Shown here one piece after another: positions 35,492 through 43,763 of a stretch of DNA of 64,000 nt. The notes beneath the pieces were generated by a model, which worked only from the letters and a program-made list of their open reading frames with translations, was not told where the DNA came from and made no database searches. Each line of letters starts with the position of its first letter. The first letter of the stretch is position 1. Made by a program: the position numbers and the translations under genes. The DNA lies in NCBI GenBank assembly GCA_024363285.1, contig AP024710.1, positions 2,326,001 through 2,390,000 of the forward strand, written 5' to 3'. This DNA is from Leptolinea sp. HRD-7. GTDB lineage: Bacteria > Chloroflexota > Anaerolineae > Anaerolineales > Anaerolineaceae.

Positions 35492-37730
35492 ATTTTTACG
35501 ACTGGCAGAAATGGTAGTCGGCCAAAGAGCGAGGGTTCGAAAATTAGAAGGCGGAAAAGGTTTTATCTCGCGTCTGGCCGCCATGGGTTTTACACCGGGT
35601 GCACCTGTGACAATTGTTCGGAAAAGCGGCAGCGGGCCGGTATTGGTCAATTTGCGGGGAGCCCAGGTGGCATTGGGGCATGAAGAAGCGGAAAAGATCA
35701 AATTATCCTTGATGGATGCTGATGAACCTGCCATCATTGTTCCTCCGGATGAACCTGCCGTTGTTGAAACCAGGCAACTGGTCATAGCGTTAGCCGGTCA
35801 ACCCAATGTGGGTAAATCAACCGTTTTTAACCTGTTGACTGGTCTGAACCAGCACGTGGGTAACTGGGCTGGAAAAACAGTTGACTTGAAAAGCGGTGGT
35901 TTCATGGTTGGCGATACTTCTATCACGCTGGTTGACCTGCCGGGAACGTACAGCCTGACCGCCAGTTCAGAAGAAGAACGCATCGCGCGAGATTTCATAC
36001 TACGAGAACATCCCGATTTAGCCATTGTGGTTGTTGACGCGGCCAACCTGGAGCGAAGCCTGTATCTGCTGGCAGAAGTGCTTCTTCTACCAGTTCCGGT
36101 GATCCTGGCGCTGAATATGATGGATGTAGCCGGGCAGGAGGGTATTCAGGTTGAACCTGGGGTGTTGCAGAGCGCCATAGGTATTCCGGTTGCGGCTATG
36201 TCTGCCGCGCATAGCCAGGGTATTGACAGCCTGTTAACCAAAATCCGTGAATTTATTGAAGGGAAGCTTGAATTTTCGCCGAAAAAGGCGTCGATCTCTG
36301 AAGAACACAGGGGAATACTGGAAGAAATTCAGAATCAGATCGAAGGTTACTTGCCTGAAGGGTATCCCACAGAGTGGGTAGCATTAAAACTGCTAGAAGG
36401 TGATGAAGAATTGGCTGGCAAAATGGAAAAGAATGTCCCGCCAGCTAACTGGCAGAAAGTGGCAGCCCTTTTGTATCAGCACGAAGATGCTGTTTTGGAT
36501 ATCGCAGGTGAACGCTACGAGTGGATTGCCCGGATGGTGCGAGCCGCTGTAGTTCAGCCGAAATTGACCAGCGGCAGTCTGACCACCCGCTTCGATCAGG
36601 TTTTAACCCACCCGGTATGGGGAACCATTGTACTGGCGCTGGTTCTGGCAGGAGTTTTTAGCCTGACATACAGTATCGGCACGCCAATACAGGGTTGGTT
36701 GGGTGATGGCGTGGAATGGCTGGCTGATTGGGTCCGCGCAACCTTTGTTTCTACACCGATCTGGTTCTCTCATTTACTGGCAGACGGAATTTTGGGCGGA
36801 GTAGGGTTGGTACTTACTTTCCTTCCGATTCTGGCCATTTTTTACATTACGATGGGGCTATTGGAAGATACCGGTTACATGGCCCGTATCGCCTATCTTA
36901 CCGACCGCTGGATGCACCGATTGGGTCTTCATGGTAAGAGTTTCTTGCCCATTCTTCTGGGTTTTGGATGCAATGTCCCGGCTATTTTTGGCACTCGGAT
37001 CATTGAATCATGCCGCAGCCGGCTGCTCACCATTTTGCTTATTCCGTTAATTCCTTGCACGGCGCGTATGGCGGTGGTAACCGTACTCACACCGATCTTC
37101 TTCCCTGCTCATTCCGCTTTGGTATCATGGGGACTGGTTGCCGGCAATTTGATCGTTTTGATGCTGCTGGGACTGGTGCTTCATAGTTTTATTTTGAAGA
37201 ACGATCATGTGGCGTTTATTATGGAACTACCCCTTTACCATGTTCCCAATCCGAAAACGATTGGCATTTATGTCTGGCAAAATCTTATCGGTTTTTTGCA
37301 AAAAGCCGGTACGGTTATTCTGGCCGGCTCTCTGGTTATCTGGGGATTGTCGTACTTTCCCAGTGGTGACGTAATGACCAGTTACCTTTCTTATGCGGGG
37401 AAGTTGATGGAGCCGATAGGCGCGTGGATGGGGCTGCCGTGGCCCATGCTGCTGGCTATTCTGACCAGTGTTGTTGCCAAAGAAAACACCATTGCCACCC
37501 TGGGCATCCTGTATGGCAACGTCAGCCAGGTTTTGCCAACATTGATCACGATGCCGGCCGCGCTCGCGCTGCTGGTGTTTCAGATGCTCTTCGTCCCCTG
37601 CCTGGGGACTATCGCGGCTATTCGTGAAGAAACAAAATCCATACTCTGGACGGTGACCAGCACTCTATTAATGCTAGGGCTTTCAGTTGGATTTGGAATT
37701 TTGGTTTTTCGTCTTTTTTCTCTTCTATGA
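35481..37730 (+). CDS. feoB: FeoA-FeoB fusion ferrous iron transporter
   Basis: About 749 residues. Residues 1-75 are a FeoA/SH3 domain (FISRLAAMGFTPGAPVTIVRK). The G-domain starts near 105 with GQPNVGKST, then VDLPGTYSL and ALNMMDVA, and is followed by a guanine-dissociation-inhibitor-like helical part. The C-terminal half holds the transmembrane core with gate motifs (LGFGCNVPAI, PLIPCTARMAV) that contain the conserved pore Cys. It imports Fe(II), driven by or gated through GTP. The start at 35481 is preferred over 35424, which lies within the regulator gene. Confidence 0.95.
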   Translation: MEHEFLRLAEMVVGQRARVRKLEGGKGFISRLAAMGFTPGAPVTIVRKSGSGPVLVNLRGAQVALGHEEAEKIKLSLMDADEPAIIVPPDEPAVVETRQLVIALAGQPNVGKSTVFNLLTGLNQHVGNWAGKTVDLKSGGFMVGDTSITLVDLPGTYSLTASSEEERIARDFILREHPDLAIVVVDAANLERSLYLLAEVLLLPVPVILALNMMDVAGQEGIQVEPGVLQSAIGIPVAAMSAAHSQGIDSLLTKIREFIEGKLEFSPKKASISEEHRGILEEIQNQIEGYLPEGYPTEWVALKLLEGDEELAGKMEKNVPPANWQKVAALLYQHEDAVLDIAGERYEWIARMVRAAVVQPKLTSGSLTTRFDQVLTHPVWGTIVLALVLAGVFSLTYSIGTPIQGWLGDGVEWLADWVRATFVSTPIWFSHLLADGILGGVGLVLTFLPILAIFYITMGLLEDTGYMARIAYLTDRWMHRLGLHGKSFLPILLGFGCNVPAIFGTRIIESCRSRLLTILLIPLIPCTARMAVVTVLTPIFFPAHSALVSWGLVAGNLIVLMLLGLVLHSFILKNDHVAFIMELPLYHVPNPKTIGIYVWQNLIGFLQKAGTVILAGSLVIWGLSYFPSGDVMTSYLSYAGKLMEPIGAWMGLPWPMLLAILTSVVAKENTIATLGILYGNVSQVLPTLITMPAALALLVFQMLFVPCLGTIAAIREETKSILWTVTSTLLMLGLSVGFGILVFRLFSLL

Positions 37731-37739
37731 GGTATTGGA

Positions 37740-38024
37740 ATGCTGTTCAAATTACTGGTAGAAATTGACAGACACCCCTTTACCAGCGTGGAGCAATTGG
37801 GCCAGATGCTGAATGTTCCCGTAGAGCTAATTCAAAACATGGTTGCGGATTTATCCAAAAGAGGTTATCTTAATTCGTACGACAATTGTCTCTCAGCCTG
37901 CGATCATTGTCCCCTGTCCGTCGCCTGTGACGGGAAACAGCATCCCAAAATCTGGACATTATCGGAAAAGGGACGCGATTTTGCCCGCAGGCAACATCCC
38001 GGCAAGGTTCAGGTGCAAAAATGA
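37740..38024 (+). CDS. feoC: FeoC-like winged-helix protein with four cysteines
   Basis: 94 residues. A predicted winged helix (TSVEQLGQMLNVPVELIQNMVADLSKRGYL) precedes a Cys loop, CLSACDHCPLSVAC, spaced C-x3-C-x2-C-x5-C, able to bind an Fe-S cluster. FeoC of enterobacteria regulates FeoB stability and has a similar layout. The gene follows feoAB by nine bases and overlaps the next gene (ATGA), confirming operon membership. The assignment rests on context and pattern. Confidence 0.82.
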   Translation: MLFKLLVEIDRHPFTSVEQLGQMLNVPVELIQNMVADLSKRGYLNSYDNCLSACDHCPLSVACDGKQHPKIWTLSEKGRDFARRQHPGKVQVQK

Positions 38025-38779
38025 AACTGGTACGCTACAGATACGGAAAAGATCAACCAAGGTATGGATGGATATACGAGGGAAAGGTTGGGCCGCTTGA
38101 GGGAGATCCATTTGGCGAATACCGCCGTTTAGAAGCGGATATTCCTCTCTCTGATGTTCAGCTTCTGGCTCCAGTAGAGCCGGGAAAGATCATTTGTGTT
38201 GGGCGGAATTACATAGAACACGCAAAAGAACACTCCGCGCCAGTACCTGAATGGCCAATGCTTTTTATGAAACCTCAGAGCAGTGTCATAGGATTGAACG
38301 ACACCATTATTCTTCCTCCGCAGTCCAAACAGGTGGAACACGAAGTTGAGCTGGTAGCGGTCATAGGAAAATCCGGGCGTTGGATACAACCGGATGAGGT
38401 TTTTTCACACATTTTTGGTTACACCATCGGGAACGACGTCACCGCTCGAGACCTTCAAAACATTGACGGTCAGTGGACTCGAAGCAAAGGTTTTGATACT
38501 TTTTGTCCGTTGGGGCCATGGATCGAAACCGAATTGGACCCATCAGATGTGCTGTTAAGCTGCCGCGTCAATGGTGAACTTCGTCAGATGACATCTACCC
38601 GTGAAATGGTGTTTACCGTTCAACAGTTGGTGGCTTTTACCAGTACTATCATGACCCTGAACCCGGGTGATGTGATTTTCACCGGCACTCCGGCAGGTGT
38701 AGGTGTTTTAAACGCCGGAGATGTCGTCGAATGCACGGGGGAAGGAATTGGTACGTTATCCAACCGGGTTGCTCACTAA
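38021..38779 (+). CDS. Fumarylacetoacetate hydrolase family protein
   Basis: 252 residues. C-terminal FAH fold with VGRNYIEHAKEH, metal-binding EVELVAVIG, GNDVTARDLQ, SKGFDTFCPLGPWI and FTGTPAGVGVL. Members hydrolyse C-C bonds of 2,4-dioxo acids or decarboxylate or hydrate related substrates such as acylpyruvates and homoprotocatechuate intermediates. The N-terminal 60 residues are a short extension (RYGKDQPRYGWIYEGKVGPLEG). It overlaps the FeoC-like gene by four bases, yet an iron role is not obvious; cotranscription may be incidental. Confidence 0.9.
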   Translation: MKLVRYRYGKDQPRYGWIYEGKVGPLEGDPFGEYRRLEADIPLSDVQLLAPVEPGKIICVGRNYIEHAKEHSAPVPEWPMLFMKPQSSVIGLNDTIILPPQSKQVEHEVELVAVIGKSGRWIQPDEVFSHIFGYTIGNDVTARDLQNIDGQWTRSKGFDTFCPLGPWIETELDPSDVLLSCRVNGELRQMTSTREMVFTVQQLVAFTSTIMTLNPGDVIFTGTPAGVGVLNAGDVVECTGEGIGTLSNRVAH

Positions 38780-38839
38780 TAGACAGATAAATTCTACACT
38801 TTAGGGTAGAAGCTTGTGAGCCTGATGATGCTTTCATGA

Positions 38840-38845
38840 TATAAT
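38840..38845 (+). promoter_or_regulatory. Extended -10 promoter of yebC-ruvCA
   Basis: TATAAT at 38840-38845 is preceded by TGA (extended -10). TTGTGA lies at 38814-38819 but the spacing of 20 is long. A weak hairpin (TTCTAC/GTAGAA, 38792-38811) just upstream may end the previous operon. Confidence 0.55.
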
Positions 38846-38901
38846 CATCCTCCGTTCTTTCAAAACAATCCATCCTTGTAACTATTTAAGGAGAAATACC
38901 C

Positions 38902-39657
38902 ATGTCCGGTCATTCTAAGTGGGCGACAATAAAAAGGAAAAAAGGCGCAGCAGATGCGAAACGCGGCCAGATATTTACACGCCTGACCCGTGAAATCGTA
39001 ATGGCAGCGCGTGATGGCGGTGGTGATATTAACTCTAACTTCCGGCTCCGGCTGGCTGTTGAGAAAGCCCGCGCGCAGAATATGCCAAAAGACAATATTG
39101 ACCGGGCTATTAAACGCGGTACGGGTGAATCTAAAGAAGGTAACGCATTTGAACAGATCACCTATGAGGGCTATGCAGGTCACGGAGTTGCCTGTATGAT
39201 CGAAGTGGTGACTGACAATCGCAACCGTTCTGTTGCCGAAATTCGTCATGTGCTTTCACGGGGCGGCGGTAACCTGGGCGAAAGTGGATCTGTTGCCTGG
39301 CAATTTAAACGTATCGCTTACTTCTCCATTCCGGCGGCTGGCAATGATTTCGACAAAATTTTTGAGCTGGCTGTAGATGCTGGCGCGGATGACGTGACTA
39401 ACGAAGATGATGAGATCGAAATATTCGCTCCGGTCGAAGCCTTCAAAACAATTTCAGATCGCCTGCAGGCGGAACACATCACCATTGATGAGGCAGAACT
39501 TCGATTTGTTCCTACTCAAGAGATGGAACTTGATGTGGAAAAGACCGTCTCGGTTATGAAAATTCTGGATGCCCTGGAAGAATTGGACGATGTGCAGTCA
39601 ATGTCCTCCAATCTGCACATTTCTGAGGAGGCCATGGCGGCAATGGAGAACGAATAG
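38902..39657 (+). CDS. yebC: YebC/PmpR-family protein (TACO1-like)
   Basis: 251 residues. The N terminus MSGHSKWATIKRKKGAADAKRG is the family signature, followed by GGGDINSNFRLRLAVEKARAQNMPKDNIDRAIKRG and YEGYAGHGVACMIEVVTDN. Family members bind DNA as regulators or assist translation of proline-rich stretches. A good AAGGAG ribosome site is present. It opens an operon with ruvC, a SpoU methyltransferase and ruvA, a frequent arrangement for yebC-ruv genes. Confidence 0.95.
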   Translation: MSGHSKWATIKRKKGAADAKRGQIFTRLTREIVMAARDGGGDINSNFRLRLAVEKARAQNMPKDNIDRAIKRGTGESKEGNAFEQITYEGYAGHGVACMIEVVTDNRNRSVAEIRHVLSRGGGNLGESGSVAWQFKRIAYFSIPAAGNDFDKIFELAVDAGADDVTNEDDEIEIFAPVEAFKTISDRLQAEHITIDEAELRFVPTQEMELDVEKTVSVMKILDALEELDDVQSMSSNLHISEEAMAAMENE

Positions 39658-39663
39658 TTCGCC

Positions 39664-40158
39664 ATGCTGGTTCTGGGTGTTGATCCTGGCACGGCTACTA
39701 CAGGTTACGGCCTTGTTCGCGTCCTTGAGAATGGTGATTTGCAGTCAGTCACCTATGGTGTGATCAGTACACCCAAAAATACTAACCCGGAAGAACGACT
39801 TCTTTCCATCTATAGTGAAATACTTGAATTGATCTCTCTCCACAGTCCCGATACGGCGGCTGTGGAGAAGCTTTTTTTTTCACGGAATGTAACAACCGCG
39901 CTTGCCGTTGGCCAGGCAAGAGGGGTTGTTTTGCTTGCTTTGGCGCAGTGTAAAGTCCATCTGTCAGAATACACCCCGATGGAAATAAAGCAGGCTATCG
40001 CTGGGTACGGTGGAGCAGACAAATCGCAGGTGCAGATGATGGTCAAAGCTATTCTGAACCTTGATGACATTCCACGGCCAGATGACGCAGCTGACGCGTT
40101 GGCTGTGGCTATCTGTCATAGTACGTCTTACCGATACCGTATTCTGGAAGGGCGTTAA
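39664..40158 (+). CDS. ruvC: Crossover junction endodeoxyribonuclease RuvC
   Basis: Homodimeric Holliday-junction resolvase. 164 residues, normal length. Acidic catalytic residues are visible in LGVDPGTATTGYG (Asp7), AAVEKLFFSRNVTTAL and the late DDAADALAVAICH. It uses Mg2+ to make symmetrical nicks during recombinational repair. It follows yebC by six bases and precedes the methyltransferase by two bases. Confidence 0.96.
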   Translation: MLVLGVDPGTATTGYGLVRVLENGDLQSVTYGVISTPKNTNPEERLLSIYSEILELISLHSPDTAAVEKLFFSRNVTTALAVGQARGVVLLALAQCKVHLSEYTPMEIKQAIAGYGGADKSQVQMMVKAILNLDDIPRPDDAADALAVAICHSTSYRYRILEGR

Positions 40159-40160
40159 AC

Positions 40161-40988
40161 ATGACCGTTATCACCAGCATATCCAATATACGCGTCAAAG
40201 ACATCCGTAAACTGCGCGAGCGCAAATATCGAAAAGAAACCGGTTCTGCCTGGGTGGAAGGATTGCGTGCCTGCGGAGATGCATTCACTCGGTTAAATGA
40301 TGTCCAACTTGTTGTGGTTTGCCCGGAATTACTACACAGTGATTTTGCCGGCGAACTCCTTAACCGCGCCGCGAAGGCTGGTATCGAGGTGATGGAGGTC
40401 AATCGTGATGTATATGCCACGCTCTCGGGAAAGGAAAATCCGCAGGGAATGGGGGTTGTCATACGGCAAAATTTTTCAGAACTTGAGACCATAGATCTTG
40501 CGGCTGGTGATCTTTGGGTGGCGCTGGACCGGGTGGCTGACCCCGGTAACCTGGGAACCATCATGCGCACATTGGATGCCTGCGGTGGAAAAGGTGTTTT
40601 CCTGCTTGATCAGTGTACCGACCCGTACGATCCTACCGCCATTCGGGCTTCCACCGGGGCTATTTTTTTCGAGAAGCTTGTTCGCACAGACACCGCATCT
40701 TTCACCCGTTGGAAGCATAAACATGGTGTTCAACTGGTCGGGGCGGTTGCCGTTCCGGGAGCGAAGGATTATCATAAGCAAAAATATCCCGATTCGTTGG
40801 TACTGATCATGGGAAGTGAGCGCGAAGGACTTTCACAAGCATTGACTGATCTGTGTGATATCTGTGTGACCATACCCATGATCGGACATGTTGATTCGAT
40901 GAACCTGGCGGAAGCCACGGCCATCACTTTATATGAAATTTTCAATCAACGTCGTGATAGAAAGCAATCCACCGGAGAAAATCAATGA
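40161..40988 (+). CDS. SpoU/TrmH-family RNA 2'-O-methyltransferase
   Basis: 275 residues with an N-terminal substrate-binding domain (about 1-105) and a C-terminal SPOUT domain containing VALDRVADPGNLGTIMRTLDA, LIMGSEREGLSQAL and IPMIGHVDSMNLAEATAITLYE, the knot motifs. It methylates ribose in rRNA or tRNA; the site cannot be inferred. It lies between ruvC and ruvA and overlaps the ruvA start by four bases. Confidence 0.92.
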   Translation: MTVITSISNIRVKDIRKLRERKYRKETGSAWVEGLRACGDAFTRLNDVQLVVVCPELLHSDFAGELLNRAAKAGIEVMEVNRDVYATLSGKENPQGMGVVIRQNFSELETIDLAAGDLWVALDRVADPGNLGTIMRTLDACGGKGVFLLDQCTDPYDPTAIRASTGAIFFEKLVRTDTASFTRWKHKHGVQLVGAVAVPGAKDYHKQKYPDSLVLIMGSEREGLSQALTDLCDICVTIPMIGHVDSMNLAEATAITLYEIFNQRRDRKQSTGENQ

Positions 40989-41563
40989 TCGCAGCCGTTC
41001 GGGGTGATGTGATAGGTAAAGGTGACGATTACCTGGTAATTGAGACCGGGGGTATTGGGTTTAAGGTTTTCACCACGCACGACTTGGTACTGCGGACGGT
41101 CATTGGTGATCCCGTTCTTGTGTTCACCCATATGGTAGTACGCGAAGATGCCCTGACACTCTTCGGTTTTGAGACGGAAGAGTTGCGCGATCTATTCAAC
41201 CTTTTAATCGGTGTAACCGGGGTGGGGCCGCGAACGGCTCTGGCTATTCTCTCTAGCATGTCTCCTGATGCCATCCGGCGGTCAGTTGCTTCCGAACAGG
41301 CTGACCTTTTCACACGGGTACCCGGTGTGGGCAAAAAGACAGCTCAACAGATTGTGATACACCTCCAGGGAAAATTAAAAAGCGCCGATATCATCAGCGG
41401 CGAGCCGGGTACGATCGAAATTGATGCGCAGGTATTGGACGCGCTCACCGGGTTGGGTTATTCGATAGTGGAAGCCCAGGCTGCCATTCAATCCATTCCT
41501 CGTGGATCGGCTTCTGACGTGGAAAGCCGCCTTCGCCAGGCTTTGCAATATTTCTCTAATTGA
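40985..41563 (+). CDS. ruvA: Holliday junction branch migration subunit RuvA
   Basis: Tetrameric junction-binding protein that loads RuvB. 192 residues. An N-terminal OB domain (MIAAVRGDVIGKGDDYLVIETGGIG), two helix-hairpin-helix motifs (LIGVTGVGPRTALAIL and FTRVPGVGKKTAQQIV) and a C-terminal RuvB-binding domain (DALTGLGYSIVEAQAAI) are present. It is translationally coupled to the methyltransferase gene. ruvB is not seen in the window. Confidence 0.97.
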   Translation: MIAAVRGDVIGKGDDYLVIETGGIGFKVFTTHDLVLRTVIGDPVLVFTHMVVREDALTLFGFETEELRDLFNLLIGVTGVGPRTALAILSSMSPDAIRRSVASEQADLFTRVPGVGKKTAQQIVIHLQGKLKSADIISGEPGTIEIDAQVLDALTGLGYSIVEAQAAIQSIPRGSASDVESRLRQALQYFSN

Positions 41564-41602
41564 AGTTCATACACTTAATTCTGATAAATTCCGGATGGTC
41601 TT

Positions 41603-43747
41603 ATGAAACAGGTTTTGCAGTCCATGAAAGATGGCACAACCCGGGTGGAAGACGTTCCAGACCCGTTTGCACGCCCAGGTACCGCACTGGTACGCACGGC
41701 GTATTCTCTGGTTTCAGCCGGCACAGAGCGGATGGTAGTCGATTTTGCCGGAAAGAATCTGCTCGACAAGGTGAGAGCAAGGCCTGATCTTGCCAGGCAG
41801 GTTATAGACAAGGCCATTAAGGAAGGGCCGCTTACAGCACTGGATGCAGCTTTCAACAAGCTCGACCAACCCATGGTGTTGGGATATTCCTCCAGCGGAA
41901 TCATTGAAGCGATCGGACCGGGTCTCTCCGGTTTTTCGGTAGGTGACCGGGTGGCCTGTGCCGGCGGAGGTTTTGCCGTTCATGCTGAATTGGAGGTTGT
42001 GCCTCAAAACCTTCTGGCGAAAGTACCGGAAAATGTTGAACTCGATCAGGCGGCTTTTGCCACTCTGGGAGCCATAGCTTTACATGGCTTTCGGCTGGCC
42101 AACCCGCAGATCGGCGAGAGCGTTGCCATCATCGGTATGGGATTATTGGGTTTGCTGGCGGCGCAAATCGCCCGAGCCGCCGGATGTACGGTACTTGGAA
42201 TCGAAACAAACCCACAGCGTGTTCAACTGGCACAATCCATAGGATTTAAAGCGGTAGAAGTCTCCGAAGCAGAACCTGCCTGTCTTGCCTTTACCAACGG
42301 CAAAGGCGCTGACATTATTTTGATCTGCGCAGATACCCCATCTGATGATCCTGTTGACCTGGCATCAAAGATCGCCCGAGATCGGGCGGTGGTGGTGGCT
42401 GTTGGCGCGGTAGGATTGAACATCAAACGCAAGCTGTATTACGAGAAAGAACTTGATCTGCGAATCTCCCGGTCATACGGTCCTGGACGATACGATCCGG
42501 AATATGAAGAACACGGAAAAGATTACCCAGCCGGGTACGTACGATGGACGGAAGGCCGAAATATACAATCTATCATAAATTTATTGGCTGACAGGCGAAT
42601 AGACCTGAAACCATTGATATCACACCGATTCCCGATAGAAGAGGCAGAAAAAGCCTACAATTTGATCACCGGTAAAACCGGCGAACCCTTCCTGGGGGTT
42701 TTGATGACCTACGCAGCCCCGGCTCAGCCTGTGGAATATCGTCGTACGATCGTGGTCAATCAGCGGGAAGCGGATAAACCGCTTGAATCGGTACGCATCG
42801 GTGTATTAGGCGCAGGTAATTATGCCAATGCCACCCTTCTGCCGGCTATTAAAAAAGCCGGGGGAGTGGACATGGTGGGTATTGCCTCTGCTGGAGGTGT
42901 AACCGCGCAGGCGGCTGCGAAACGCTTCGGGTTTCAATTCGCCTCAACAGATGAAAAAGAGATTCTGGAGAATGGCAATATTAATACCGTTCTTGTACTA
43001 ACCCGCCATCAACATCACGCCCGTCAGGTTTTGTCCGCGTTGAAAGCCGGCAAGAATGTGTATTGTGAAAAACCGCTGGCTTTATCGGTGGAAGATCTGA
43101 ATTCCATCTTCTCGGAATTAAAAAAAGGAAGCGCCGGAATGTTATCTGTCGGGTTTAACAGGCGCTTCTCACCACTTTCCATCCGCTTGAAAAATTTTAT
43201 CTCCGCCTGCAATGAGCCCTTTATGGCTACCTATCGTGTGAATGCCGGATTCATTCCATCCACCCACTGGACGCATGACCCTGTACAGGGTGGCGGACGT
43301 ATTGTGGGGGAGGGGTGTCACTTTATTGATTATCTCGTTTTTCTCGCCGGAACGGCACCGGAAAAAATCGAAGTCGCCGCGTTGCCAGATGTCGGACGCT
43401 ACCATGGCGATAATGTGCTGATCAGTTTGACATTCCCCAACGGCTCAATGGGTCAGGTGATATACATCGCCAATGGAGATAAAGGTCTCCCGAAAGAACG
43501 GTTGGAAGTTCATAGCGGCGGACAGAGCGCCATTCTGGATGATTACCGTGAACTTCAATTATGGTCTGGCGGACTGAAACACGTTACACGCTCTTTACTG
43601 CGCCAGGATAAGGGTCATCAGGCTGCGTGGAACGCTTTTGTTCATGCTATCAAAACCGGGAAAGCGCCCTCCATTCCCTATGAACAGCTTTATGCTTCGT
43701 CTCTGGCAGCCATTCAGGCGGCAGAGCTGGTAACCAGACAAGGCTGA
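41603..43747 (+). CDS. Bi-domain oxidoreductase: zinc-type dehydrogenase plus Gfo/Idh/MocA
   Basis: 714 residues. The first part (about 1-375) is an MDR alcohol-dehydrogenase-like domain (SAGTERMVVDFAGKNLLDK, VAIIGMGLLGLLAAQIARAAG). The second (about 395-714) is a Gfo/Idh/MocA sugar oxidoreductase (RIGVLGAGNYANATLLPAIKKAG, YCEKPLALSVEDL, GGGRIVGEGCHFIDYL). This fusion is often found in surface-polysaccharide clusters and probably oxidises or epimerises a nucleotide-linked sugar; the exact reaction is unproved. Downstream are a heparinase-like protein and a glycosyltransferase. Confidence 0.92.
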   Translation: MKQVLQSMKDGTTRVEDVPDPFARPGTALVRTAYSLVSAGTERMVVDFAGKNLLDKVRARPDLARQVIDKAIKEGPLTALDAAFNKLDQPMVLGYSSSGIIEAIGPGLSGFSVGDRVACAGGGFAVHAELEVVPQNLLAKVPENVELDQAAFATLGAIALHGFRLANPQIGESVAIIGMGLLGLLAAQIARAAGCTVLGIETNPQRVQLAQSIGFKAVEVSEAEPACLAFTNGKGADIILICADTPSDDPVDLASKIARDRAVVVAVGAVGLNIKRKLYYEKELDLRISRSYGPGRYDPEYEEHGKDYPAGYVRWTEGRNIQSIINLLADRRIDLKPLISHRFPIEEAEKAYNLITGKTGEPFLGVLMTYAAPAQPVEYRRTIVVNQREADKPLESVRIGVLGAGNYANATLLPAIKKAGGVDMVGIASAGGVTAQAAAKRFGFQFASTDEKEILENGNINTVLVLTRHQHHARQVLSALKAGKNVYCEKPLALSVEDLNSIFSELKKGSAGMLSVGFNRRFSPLSIRLKNFISACNEPFMATYRVNAGFIPSTHWTHDPVQGGGRIVGEGCHFIDYLVFLAGTAPEKIEVAALPDVGRYHGDNVLISLTFPNGSMGQVIYIANGDKGLPKERLEVHSGGQSAILDDYRELQLWSGGLKHVTRSLLRQDKGHQAAWNAFVHAIKTGKAPSIPYEQLYASSLAAIQAAELVTRQG

Positions 43748-43763
43748 CATCACTGGATTACGT

